This document shows, in pieces, positions 22,004-33,079 of a DNA stretch of 33,079 bases. Numbering within the stretch: the stretch's first letter is position 1; every line of letters starts with the position of its first letter. This DNA comes from Conidiobolus incongruus B7586 (taxonomy: Eukaryota > Entomophthoromycota > Entomophthoromycetes > Entomophthorales > Conidiobolaceae): the NCBI GenBank assembly GCA_000697335.1, contig JNEM01013132.1:1-33079 (forward strand). Direction: 5' to 3'. The translations under genes and the position numbers were made by a program. Below the pieces are notes generated by a model that saw only the letters and a list, made by a program, of their open reading frames with translations, did not search any database and was not told where the DNA came from.

Positions 22004-25000
22004 CTATGAGATCCTTTTACTTTTTTTGTTATGATTTTATCACCTCACTACTCCTCGCCTATACCAAAAAGAGTAAGATCATGGCTAAATTAATGCTCCA
22101 ATTATTATATGATGTTAAGAGTTATTGAATTTTACATAATGCATGATTTTATTAGCAATAATATTTGATTTAAATCATGCTTTCGAAAATTAGTATTAGA
22201 ATTCAAGCTGAATATATTAAACATAAACAAGTACCATTATTTATATATAATATTTTGATTTTTTGTATATATTTAATAACTCATAAGTTTATTATTAGTA
22301 ATTAATTGCCTATAATCAAACCATACTTAGTCAATAGGTGTAAAAAACTTTACTAATAATTTATTATCATTATATTTTATTATTCTTATATCGATTAGTA
22401 ATATTTGCGTCTATTGAATAATAGTTTTAACTTTTAAAATCCAAATTTCAATCACAACCAAGCTTTGATATGTTTGTATCCTCAATGGGTCTTGAATACA
22501 ATATATATTGTCTAGAATATAGATTCATTTATTGAATATTTAAATTATTTTAAGATTTAAAATGATACAACAATATTTTATATTAATTATATTCTCCATA
22601 AATAATTGAATTATTGATATCAGATATATTTCATTAATAATGTCTATCAATATAAATTGCCTATTAAATTTTTCTCGCTGAATATAACTTAACAAAAGAT
22701 TAAGTATAGGGATGATTCGAAATGATTGTTGTATATAGTAATGAAAATTCCTTGATCTAGATATACAAACTTAATAGATAAAATTTAATTTAAGCTTCGG
22801 CTCTATTTGTAAAAATAATTGCAGTACAAAGTATTAATGATTAAAAATAATTAATTTTTTTTAAAATATGTTAAATCATGTATAGTATAAAGCTTTTCAA
22901 ACAATCGCATATTATTTTATGATCATCATATTTCATTTTAAAATTGCTATAAATACAAATATTAACAAATTAATTTAAACGTATTAAGTGATATGATTAA
23001 TAATTTATTTATACAAATTTATTTAATGTATTAAATTAATCATTAATAATGTTGACTGTAATGACTATATACTAATGCTGGTAAAAAAGAAGTAAATAAT
23101 AGTGACTTGTATATTGTCATCTGTTATAAACATATTAACTATTCAATTTTTTTAAATGCATTTTATTGATAAAATTTCTAGAAAAAATTATCAATTGTAA
23201 TTTTTTATGAAGTGAAACTTGTTCACTGGTTTCAGATTCAAAATTATGTGGTAAATCAACAAGATATCAAAAAATTTGCAAATTTCGTCATTTCGTACAA
23301 CATTGATATCTAAAGTAAATTTTAGGTGGCATAATATAAATATAAATCTGTCGCAGCTAGCCTAATAATAACCACCAATCATATTAATAGATTTTCAAAA
23401 AAAAATGCTTTAATCTAAATCCTACACATAATCTTTTCAATAATCTCAATTTTTTAGCCCGAATTTGTCTTTTTTGAAAATTTTAAAAAACATATTTTTA
23501 TTAATTTCATGCATAATGTTGTTTATGGTTCTATCCTACCGTAAAAATGCAAGTATGAATATAACGGCTCAATATAGCGGCAAATTTTCCAATAATTAAC
23601 TGTGAATGTGGTGTATATTTTTGTATAAAAATTATAGAGTACCTTATATAAATATATAATGATTAATTTCAAAATTATAATATTTTCAGCCAATTTGGCT
23701 TTATAAATAATCAAAAATTGTTAATCATTTTAAGTTAATAATTGATACCTTTTTTGTAAATTATATCATATTGAATTGTTTCATGTTAAATATACTAAAT
23801 AATGGTTAAAGTGATTGAATAATTTTCTTAAAATTTAATTATTCATATACTTTTTGTGTATTATAAAATATTTGGATATTTAAATTTATTGCTGAAGAAG
23901 GATTATGGCGCCTAATTTATGGGTCTATTCCAACTCAATATTCTTAAAATTTAAAAATGATTAACAGTTATGAGATTAAATTATATTAATATATAAGTTG
24001 TATATGGTTAGAGTATTAGAATTTTTCATAATAAATTACCTACAATAGGATCATGTCAAGATTGCCAATAATCATATTAATTTTAATACATTAATTCCCA
24101 TTGTTTTAAATTAATATTTCATACAAACTTTCAAGGCGTCCAGTAAATAAATGTAGAATAATAGCTATTTAACATACCAATTTTATTCATAGAATACAAA
24201 TTAGCACTTTTTTATAAAGTAAATATATTACTTGACTAAAAATAAAAATTATGATATTTACTCAATGAGAAATTGTATCTAGTTATATTATGAATCAAAG
24301 TATTAGATGTTTTATAACCAAATTATACAGAATTTTCTTTCAAAAAGTGATATATATTTAATATCGTGGATGGCACAGGAGTCATTGCTGAAGCTGTTTT
24401 TTTCAATAATGTGGCCTAAAACATTATAGAATTGATGAAATCCAGGATGCAGAAAATAATTAAAAATTGGATTCTAAAATTAGATTTAATTCAACAGATG
24501 GCACATTATATAACTTGAGTCGAATGATATTATCCTTTCTGAGGCTCAAGACACTAATATATTATTAACCCAAATACATATCATTAATAAATAAGATGCC
24601 AGCCGTTATTTTAATAATAAATTATAAACAAATCTTGTAATTTATGAGAGATAACATTGTTAAAATATTTAGTCATTTATTTCTGTTAAAAAATAGGATC
24701 TAAAATATTGCTTCACAAATAGAGAATTATATCATTAATTTTAATAAGAAATAAAAATATATAATAATCAGTAACTGGTATTATAATTACTTTGATATTC
24801 ATAATATATAATCAATTCATTTAATTCTGATTAATTATAATTTATTCAGATTGATGTAAACATATAATTGAAGCTAAATCAGAAATTTGATCATATTATA
24901 TTATCATCTTATCAAAAATTTAATAACAGTTTTGTAAACTTAATGTTATGAATATTGATATTGTATTGATACTTTATAATAACTTTTTTAATTTTTGATA

Positions 25001-26597
25001 TTATATTTATTTTTAATTGATTTTGAAAATTTTTTCATTATCCGATAATTCCGTTACATGTTTCAGATTTTAAAAATTTTATTAATTTATTTGTTTCAGA
25101 GTATAATTATCAAATAATTGTGTAAATTAAAAAATTTGATAAAATTCAAGTGTTATTTATTTATTTATCGTGCAAAGTCATAATTTACAATCTCATGCCT
25201 GTACAATTTAGCATTGAACACCATAAATTTATTAATTTAATTGGCATAGTGTGGGTATCAGTTAGGTATAAATATTACAATCTGATTGAATTTATTATTT
25301 AATCAGTATAGCCATAATATTAATTTACTCCTGAAATTTATTTTAATAAAATCAATTCACAATAATCAATTATGTGAATATTTTAACTTTACCCTCCTAA
25401 TATTGCTAAATAATATGGTATTAAATTACTGTATCTTTTGAATTATCATCAAATAATTGTATTATATAAATTTTCTTGAATGAAATATGTATTTAAAAAA
25501 TTAATACTTGAACAAAATTATTAATTGAACACATTATAATAATAAATGATTTATTGGTCTATTGGAAATTAAGAATAAATAAATTTTTTTAAATTGATTA
25601 GTTTATGGTAAATAATAATATTATTAGAGTTATTATATATTTTTGTGATTATTAATAAATTTTAGGGGAAACATTCATGAACCTTTGTTTTAAATAAAAC
25701 TGAATTATATATCAATACAAAAATATTATAAAATTCACTTGGTACAGAATATTTCTGAGTGAATAATTTCATTAAAATATTGTGAAAAAAAGTTTATAAT
25801 ATAGTTTAAACCATAGTCATATATCTATGATATAAAAACTACATTTAATTTATAAAACAATACTATCAAAGTTTACTTCATTCATAATACTATAATCAAA
25901 TCTGTTGGTTACAGATTTGAAAAGATATTATTTAACTTCACATATTGAGTCAAAAATCTATTTATTTATCATTGAAGGTCATCACCTTATTATGAAAAAA
26001 ATTTATATATAAATAAGATTTGAGGGTATTTTTAAAGGGGTAGTGGTTAATATTTTCATTTTACATTATATTTTTCAAAATATATTTCTTATTTATCACT
26101 TTATATAAATATGTTTTAGAAACTAATTTTATATATTAATTTAACAGTTTACATAATTAAATATTTTATGATTGTATAAGGCTACATTACTAAGGATTAT
26201 TAAGTATACACAGATTGCGTTTATAAAATACATAACATTTACAATTTACTTATTATTGAAAATATAAGTATGGGAAATCAACTAGATTATATTCCGAGAT
26301 ATTTAACTATATAAGTAATATGAATTATTTTGTTAAATAGTTCTTTGAAACAAGGAATGATGCTAATTTTATATATTTAATCTATAGATATTATCAAATA
26401 GTTGTTATACTTTGAAAACATATTTAATATTATCTTACAATATTTCTAACACAAGATTCAAAGTGTCAGGGATTTCCAATTGACAGTTAACCAATTCAAG
26501 TAAGTATAATTGAATATTATTTAATGTATATTTTAAAGGTTAGGAAATAAATAATATTTAGCCTATTATATTTAAAGTTTCGCACTTATATTATGAA

Positions 26598-26622
26598 CCA
26601 ATCATTCGAAACAATATATAAT
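26598..26622 (+). promoter_or_regulatory. Possible CCAAT/TATA elements of gene C
   Basis: CCAAT at 26598-26602 and TATATAAT at 26615-26622 lie about 90 and 75 bases before the ATG at 26691. Both are common motifs; their order and spacing make them plausible. Confidence 0.3.
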
Positions 26623-26690
26623 ATTTATTGGATTAATTGTCTTTTAAACTCAGACGTCGATTTACTTCATTTAAAGTTTAAACCATTGAA

Positions 26691-27245
26691 ATGCTTTCTA
26701 ACTCTTATATTGATCTATATAATGCTCAGGCTGGATTTATAGGACGACACCATTTACACCCAGTCACTCTGCCATCGATACAATCTTTACCTAATCCCAA
26801 TCTATCTCATCTATCTTTGCCTCCAATTTACTCCAATATTAGAGGATCTAGTAAAGAATTCCAATGTATGACTTGTTTCAAGACTTTCAATCGCAAAAAC
26901 ACATTGGTCAGGCATCAACGTGTTCACAGTGGAATCAAGCCATATGCCTGCGAAGTATGTAATAAAGAATTCACCAGAAAAGATATTTTGGAAAGCCATA
27001 AGAAGAGTATTAAATGTCAAAAAAAGACCCAATATTTTCTTGACTCCGTCCAAGCAAATAAAAAAGATGGCGGCCTTAGGTTTCTAGATTGCACAGCTGA
27101 CTTTTGTAATACATCTCGTCGTACTTCCATTTCGTCTCTACTATGTTTAAATGACGATATTATTCTTCCATCAAAATATAACGATTCGGTTTTATACTTA
27201 TCTTCACTTAATCTGACCGAAACAAAATGGGAACCATATCATTAA
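26691..27245 (+). CDS. Two-finger C2H2/C2HC zinc-finger protein (family member C)
   Basis: A 184-residue protein with the same plan as gene B. Seen: MLSNSY start; LPSIQSL (27-33) and LPPIYSN (43-49); a C2H2 finger (C59, C62, H75, H79) with helix RKNTLVRH; linker HSGIKPYA; and a C2HC finger (C87, C90, H103, C109) with RKDIL. A basic [10 protein letters not shown] follows, then RRTSISSLLCLND (143-155) and a TETKWEPYH end. Spacing from LPSI to the fingers to RRTS is almost the same as in gene B, so they are a duplicate pair that has diverged well below the identity that RIP acts on. It is intact, intronless and has no adjacent gene. A purine is at -3. Predicted role: DNA-binding regulator; target and pathway are unknown. 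Confidence 0.94.
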   Translation: MLSNSYIDLYNAQAGFIGRHHLHPVTLPSIQSLPNPNLSHLSLPPIYSNIRGSSKEFQCMTCFKTFNRKNTLVRHQRVHSGIKPYACEVCNKEFTRKDILESHKKSIKCQKKTQYFLDSVQANKKDGGLRFLDCTADFCNTSRRTSISSLLCLNDDIILPSKYNDSVLYLSSLNLTETKWEPYH

Positions 27246-28319
27246 TTTGAGTCTAAAACAAAATCATTCAATACAAATACCATTATAATATTTAAAAGAA
27301 TTACTTGATCAAATATTAAATATGGTATATTAAAAATATACCACTGAGTTTAAAAATTCTAGACCGTCTCAAATATAATAAATAAATATCATTCATTCCT
27401 TTTATGATTAACTCAGAACTCATTTTAATAATACTCAATTAAAAATTAAACTCAGCTCAACTCCTATTTAATAAAATCCTAATTAGTTCTAAATTAACCA
27501 CCTTATACGAGCTTCTCCAAATTACTAAATTTTAACAATATTAATAAACATTCGAAACCACTGCTTAATATCAGATGATCATATTCCTAATTGAGACAGT
27601 AAAGTTAAATTTAATAATCATATTATCTCAAAATTAAAGAAATTAATAATTTTCTAAATTATATAGAAAAATGAAAAAGAAATTTTACAGTATAAACTAT
27701 ATATATAGTTTGTTCCATCACAAGAATAACTTTTAACAATTTAATTTTTAACTTTATTTTGCTTAAAATAAATAATGATGATCAAAAAACTTTAAATATA
27801 ATATCCTTAAAACATAACCACAAATCATCTAATATAAATTAAAATTTAAAATAGCTTATAAAGATAAGTTTTTTTCTGAACTTATTATTTATCACTTACC
27901 AAATTATTGTAAAGCTACAAATGAAATTATCTAAAATATTATAAAATATGATAATTAATCTAAAAGATCATTCTTTTGAGTTTTGATTCATTAAAAATTT
28001 ATTTTGCAATAATATTTATTAATTTAAATAAGATATAATTTTATATATATTAATATTTTTTATTTTGATATATTATATATATAGAAGTTTAAACTTATCT
28101 TAACTAAAAAATATATAAAATAAGTATTTTTTAACTTAATTTAATCTTAAAAATACAGAGTAATTATAGTTATAAAAAATATATTAAGGTATAACCAAAG
28201 TCAAAGATATTTTAGATAAACCATATTTATTAACATAAAAGTTAAATAATTGCATAATTTTAAAATTTAAATTAAATATATAAATTAATAAATAATATAT
28301 AAAATTTAATAGATAATAT
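27246..28319. other. AT-rich interval between gene C and the chromovirus fossil
   Basis: No gene is supportable. The first 300 bases have more C than G on the plus strand. The 3' LTR of the fossil should lie within 27.7-28.3 kb if it survives, but I could not recognise its ends. Confidence 0.5.
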
Positions 28320-30190
28320 AAAGTTAATAGTTGCTTTTATTATTAATAACTCTTTTCTTCATTTTTTGTAAGCTTCTAATATTTAAAAAACAGCTTTTTT
28401 TATTAAAGACTGAAATTTAATATTTCACAAATCAATTTGATTTATTTACTAAAATATTTTTTCCTATAAGCTAATTTTTTAATTATTTAAAAACAATTAG
28501 ATTTATATAAGTTATAATTAAGTGAATATATTAGTTATGGTAACTTTTTCTCTATTTTTATATAAAAATCTTTTATAGCTTTAATTTTATATATTTTATA
28601 ATTATTATGTAAATCAATAGGTATTTTTAATTTATATTGAGAATACCATTCAAAAATTATTTTATTTCAAAAAATAATATATAATTTGAAATTAATTGAT
28701 ATTCCTTGAAATATTAAATAAGAAAACTATATAATATTATAATTAATTACCATAAGTAATATTTGCTTATATTTAAAATTTATATCTATTAGAATTTATA
28801 AAATAGATTAATTTAACTTAACTTGATATCTTATGTTATTTTTAGATAAAAGTCTATATAAAAAAATCTATGATCTATTAATTATAAGTATTTAATATTC
28901 AAATCATTGTTTTTATTAAATTGTAATAAGTTTATTTTAATTATAGCTATTTTAGCTTTTTTTGAACTTTTATTAAATTATAAGATATCTATTTTATATT
29001 GATAATAATTAATTTATATTTCAACTTAAGTATATATAATTTGTATATATAATTAATATTAGATTACTTTAATAATTTTCTAATTATATTAAAAAGGTAT
29101 TCCTAAATATATTTTTTTATTATATTAATTAGCATAGAATTATAGTAAAAATTAATTTTTTAAATTTTAACAAATATTAAATGATGTCTTTTTTAGCTTT
29201 AAAATCACAAATCTAGTGATATATGGTAGTTTTAGATAAAGCATCATCTTTATAAGTTATTTACATGTTTTAAATAATTTTAGAGGGTTTATAATTAAGT
29301 TTTAAAAATATAAAAATAAAAGCCTTTAAATAATCACTATCTAATTTAAATATAATTAAATTTAAGTATAAATTTTATAATCAAAATATTTTAAAAAAAA
29401 TAGTTAAAATTAAATATATATATATATAGTTTGATAATAATTATTTTCTTATATATTCTATATATAAATAATCTTTCAAAATATATAATATATTTAAAAA
29501 ATCATAAATTAAAAAATTTATATTTTTAATTTCCATACTAATATCAATAGATCTTATATCTTTAACATAATCTTGTACAAAAGTATATATTTAAATATTA
29601 AGATACAATAATTACTTTTGAAAGTTCCAATAAATTTTTTTATAGGTAAATACTAACTATTATGAAAAATTATTATAGAATAAAAATACTCTGATTAAAT
29701 TATATTTGGAGTTTGATTAAAAATAAATTATTCCTTAATAGACCTATTTTTGATTAGTAATATTAATATAGTTAAAAAATATTTATTATTCTTTATAATA
29801 TATATTCAAGTTTCTAAAATTTTCCCTCATTGATTTTAATAAGAAATCTCTACTATTTCTAATATTTTAATTACATTATAACCTATATGATTATAATGAC
29901 CTTAGGTAATTAAAAAATATACTCAGAAAAAAAATTTACAAATAAATTTAATTTTATTATAGAGTATTAAATATTAGTAAAAAACTAAGTAAACTTTTGT
30001 TAAGCGTTAAAAGCTTATTATGAATAATAGGAAGTATTAAGTTATTTATATATTTTGACTTCTTTAAAGCTTATCTTATAAACTTTATTTAAATCTGATT
30101 AGGATAAAAATCTGATTATTTAAAACTTTTGAGTAAAACTAATCACAAGTATTTATTATAAGTTATAGTTTATAAACTATTAACTTGCTT
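28320..30190 (-). mobile_element. Ty3/Gypsy chromovirus fossil, 5'-truncated
   Basis: An old, badly broken LTR retrotransposon remnant on the minus strand. Family-specific parts occur in the expected order: the RNase H-integrase linker (about 30110-29920), the zinc-binding region of integrase (about 29920-29800), the integrase core (about 29800-29200), a GPY/F-like region (about 29000-28700), a chromodomain (about 28620-28445) and a basic tail near 28325. The chromodomain and its position after integrase are diagnostic of chromoviruses. Reverse transcriptase and gag are absent and no LTR was recognised. It carries many breaks (dozens) of the kind left by RIP-like C-to-T change and must be ancient. 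Similarity to a mariner transposase was considered first and dropped because the integrase and chromodomain parts run in order over the whole length. Confidence 0.65.
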
Positions 30191-31420
30191 CTCCTTAAAT
30201 TTTATTCAAAATATACAAAATATGATGAGTATTCTTGAAACTATTGAATTTTATGAAGTACTCATATAAACTCCCAATTGGTATGCTAAATAGATACATT
30301 ATGGTTATAACATATCAAACTGAGAATAAAATTAATTTTTATTATTTGATTTTATAACATTTTGAAAATGTTAGCAAAAAATAATATGTAAGTTTATTAC
30401 GATAATTTACTAACAAAATCAATATTACTGAATATTAAAATAACTCCAAAATATATATTATTAACAATGTCTTTTCAATAATAAGTATAATGAAATTCCT
30501 AAATAATTTTTGTATATATCAAATTAGCAATCAATCTATATTGATTTGCAAATTTTATTTGATTATAAGTTCAAATATATAGATGTTATTAGATTTAAAA
30601 GATATTTAACCTTACTCAATGTACTTCGCATAAATTATTTGAATATAATACCCTTATTGGATTAAACATATAGAGCTATTAATTACTATACATTAAAGTA
30701 ATCTTCTGTATTATATCATCATATGCAATTTCAAATCAGCATTCAATCAAATTTAGAAATTCAAAATTCTTTACCTTTTTAAATACAATAGGTGTACTTG
30801 AATTTTTTTTCCTTTCTTGAATATAAAAACCACTATCGAAATAGCTATTCAGGGGTACCTCACAATATTCTTTAATGTTCCTATTATTTAATCAAAGTAT
30901 TGAGGAGTAAATTATATTTTTAGTAATGATGGGTAAATGAATCCAACTCTAAGTTAATACTTTTCTCCTCATTCCATAATAGTTTTAATAAAGTTGTTAT
31001 TCCTTTCTAAATTAATTTGTTTAAAAAATTCAAAGTCAGCTTAAATTAACCATGTTAGTATAACTTTGTTTAATTAAACAAAGTCTTTGTTATCACTTAA
31101 AATTTATTAAGCAAAAAATCATTTAATAAGAACAGCGCAAATATAAGCAATATATGATGAGAAATAAAATGAACGTGGTAATAAGTGTATTAATCAAGTT
31201 TTATCGAACTCGAAAATTGATGATTATTATAAAACAATCTATCACTAAAGAGATCTATGATAAGATTAGTTTAATTGAATAATATTTCTTTTGACCTCAC
31301 ACATAGTTTTGTATTGAAATTAAGAATTCTGAATTGAATAATTCTGGTAAAGTTCTCCAAAACAATAGAAATTGGACCACCTTCCTAATTAGGATGAATT
31401 TCTAAATCTGTCAATGACAT

Positions 31421-31459
31421 AATTTCTGAAACTTGATTTAATTCAAATTTTCAGAAATT
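31421..31459. repeat. Small inverted repeat
   Basis: Arms AATTTCTGAAA and TTTCAGAAATT match exactly over 11 bases with a 17-base spacer. Confidence 0.4.
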
Positions 31460-31895
31460 ATAAGATATATTACTTTATACTGGTTGTAAAAAAATGTTGA
31501 TTTGATATATGTTTAGTATATTTTATTTGATGTGTTATATCGGTACAGATGAACATTGAACATTTTACCTTGTTCAATGTACATAAAAAATTTAAACCCA
31601 ATATAATGATTGGTTAGAAAGGTTAAATTTAATAATAAGTGTAATAAATATATTTAACTAAAAATATTTTCAATGACAACTAGAAAATTGAGGAGATTAG
31701 CGAGAAATTTATAAGTTGGTATTGCTATATAGAATATTCACAAGTAAATGATTTATATTGTATTGTTTAATTTATTCATATACTAATATATATTTCAATT
31801 ATCAATTATAAAATTAATATTTGATATATCCATAAGGTTAATCCATTAATTATTAATATATGACATCAGTGAAATTTTTACTTCAACTATACCAG

Positions 31896-31896
<1 letters not shown>

Positions 31897-31930
<34 letters not shown>
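31897..31930. repeat. (TA)17 microsatellite
   Basis: Seventeen uninterrupted TA dinucleotides, the longest such run in the window. Confidence 0.9.
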
Positions 31931-31933
<3 letters not shown>

Positions 31934-32574
31934 TATTTAAAAATCAAAATCTCATTTGATGTTTTGTATTTTTTTCGATATGATATATATAATCAAAGTG
32001 AATTTATATTATAAAAGAATTGATGAATATACATATTATGAAAGAGAGAGTTAATTAATTAGTCTGGTAAAAATTATAATATCAACTATGTTATATAGGA
32101 TCATATTACTATTATATAATTTTTACATAATATATTCTTTTTGTACTGATTTAAACCTTTTAATTTTTATTTTCTAAAAATTGAAAAAAAATGAAAATTT
32201 TTAATAAAAAGTGTTTTTTCAAAATAAAAACGAAAATTTTTCAAATTTAAAATAATAATACGTTAATAATAAATCAATTACAATAATATAATAAATTATC
32301 ATATGGGAAAGGAAAAATTAAAAACTTTTTTAAATTTTATATCAAATATATTTTGTGATATTTAATAAACTAATTCTATATAGAATTAATAGAGATATTA
32401 ATACTTTCATAATATCTATATTCTAAATTATTAAAACTATGTATTCAGTTATTATTTTTTTAATTAATCATTATTTTATATATTAGTAGAGAGATTAAGT
32501 GATCACAAAATGTTAAAAATAAAAATATATAAAAATATTACTATACGATTTATAAAGATTAATATATAATATAA

Positions 32575-33079
32575 AATTAATACTTTCTTCTATTATTAAT
32601 AAATTTTGCTTTGCCTTTGACAGATTCAAACCATTAAAAACAGTTCTTTTTATTAAATACTGGAATTATATTTTATAAGCTAATTAAATTTATTCTCCAT
32701 AATTCTTTTCTTCCAAATATAATTTTTAATGATGAAAAAAAACTATAGTAATATTAGTTATAATATAGTGAATATATTAGCTATGATAGTTCTTTTGATT
32801 CTTTTATATCGATAATTTTTTACAAGATTAGTTTACAATATTTAATAAATAGATATAAATTAATAAGAATTTATATTATAATAAAACAATAGCTAAATAT
32901 TATCTAAATTGAAAAATATAATATTTTCTATTATTTGATTTACTTATTAAATTTAAATATTAAGACTATATATAAACTTTGCCTATTATATTATTTTATA
33001 ATTACCTATCATCAAATTATTTATTTAATAGAATCAATTAAAATCATTGTTTTGGCTTAATATAATATTTTGTTTTATT
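32575..33079 (-). mobile_element. Second chromovirus fossil, cut by the window edge
   Basis: This stretch aligns with 28320-28640 in the same orientation. Both have TTATTATTAAT then a TTAAAAA-CAG-TTTTTATTAAA-like block, and later AGTGAATATATTAG followed by CTATG/TTATG. It therefore covers the tail and chromodomain region of a related copy and continues beyond the right end. It is also badly broken. The alignment has gaps and many differences, so the two copies are old. Confidence 0.55.

Larger units (their letters stand above)
21715..26690. other. Divergent intergenic region between genes B and C
   Basis: About 5 kb separates two divergently transcribed paralogs. The first 380 bases next to gene B are less AT-rich than the rest and hold a G-rich block at 21993-22003. 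The middle holds no gene. A slightly base-richer patch at about 24360-24610 has short open stretches but no recognisable protein. The 63-codon open frame at 23523-23714 looks random. Confidence 0.6.
30191..32574. other. AT-rich interval between the two chromovirus fossils
   Basis: About 2.4 kb with no supportable gene. The composition changes at about 30.19 kb, from very G/C-poor fossil DNA to the general background. It holds a hairpin at 31421-31459 and a (TA)17 run at 31897-31930. Confidence 0.55.

Noticed and set aside
24363-24610. Possible degraded gene fragment in a slightly base-richer patch
   Set aside because: One frame reads VDGTGVIAEAVFFNN and then about 33 more codons after a stop, but there is no match to a known family and the length is within chance.
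26811-27053. 80-codon open frame on the opposite strand of gene C
   Set aside because: It lies wholly within the zinc-finger gene and is its antisense shadow.
28320-29340. Mariner transposase on the minus strand
   Set aside because: Short stretches resemble mariner helix-turn-helix and tail motifs, but integrase, GPY/F and chromodomain regions fit better and run in the correct order over about 1.9 kb, so it was called a chromovirus.
1-33079. tRNA, rRNA, riboswitch or CRISPR array
   Set aside because: No cloverleaf with a GTTCGA-type T-loop, no conserved rRNA core and no regularly spaced repeats were seen on either strand.

Overview
The window is extremely AT-rich, roughly four bases in five by eye, and almost empty of genes. 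Only three intact protein genes are convincing, about 5% of the sequence. All three encode small two-finger zinc-finger proteins of one paralogous family. The organism is most likely a fungus. The genes are short, intronless and nuclear-type; the transposon and retroelement remnants are of Tc1/mariner and Ty3/Gypsy chromovirus type; and the old elements look as if they were eroded by C-to-T change on both strands, leaving many stops at former Gln and Trp codons. That pattern resembles fungal repeat-induced point mutation (RIP). I cannot name the species.

Layout. 1-5499 is AT-rich non-coding DNA with one MITE-like inverted repeat near 4.8 kb. Zinc-finger gene A lies on the minus strand at 5500-6006. 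A gene desert follows to about 15 kb. At 15010-15342 a base-rich island has the features of a solo LTR, with a 4-bp target duplication. A dead Tc1/mariner element with TIRs and a TA duplication occupies 16865-18432. A second probable solo LTR is at 20103-20526. Zinc-finger gene B (minus, 21124-21714) and gene C (plus, 26691-27245) are divergent and about 5 kb apart. From about 28.3 to 30.2 kb lies a badly broken, 5'-truncated chromovirus fossil on the minus strand (integrase to chromodomain). The start of a second copy in the same orientation runs off the right end from about 32.58 kb.

The three zinc-finger proteins share four parts in the same order: an N-terminal LPSI motif, a C2H2 finger, a C2HC finger, and a C-terminal RR-x-S motif that matches the protein kinase A consensus. 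They are the only sequences besides the two young LTRs that keep ordinary base composition. The best candidate for something undescribed is this small regulator family, with each member sitting alone inside an apparently RIP-eroded, gene-poor compartment. Its function cannot be read from the sequence.
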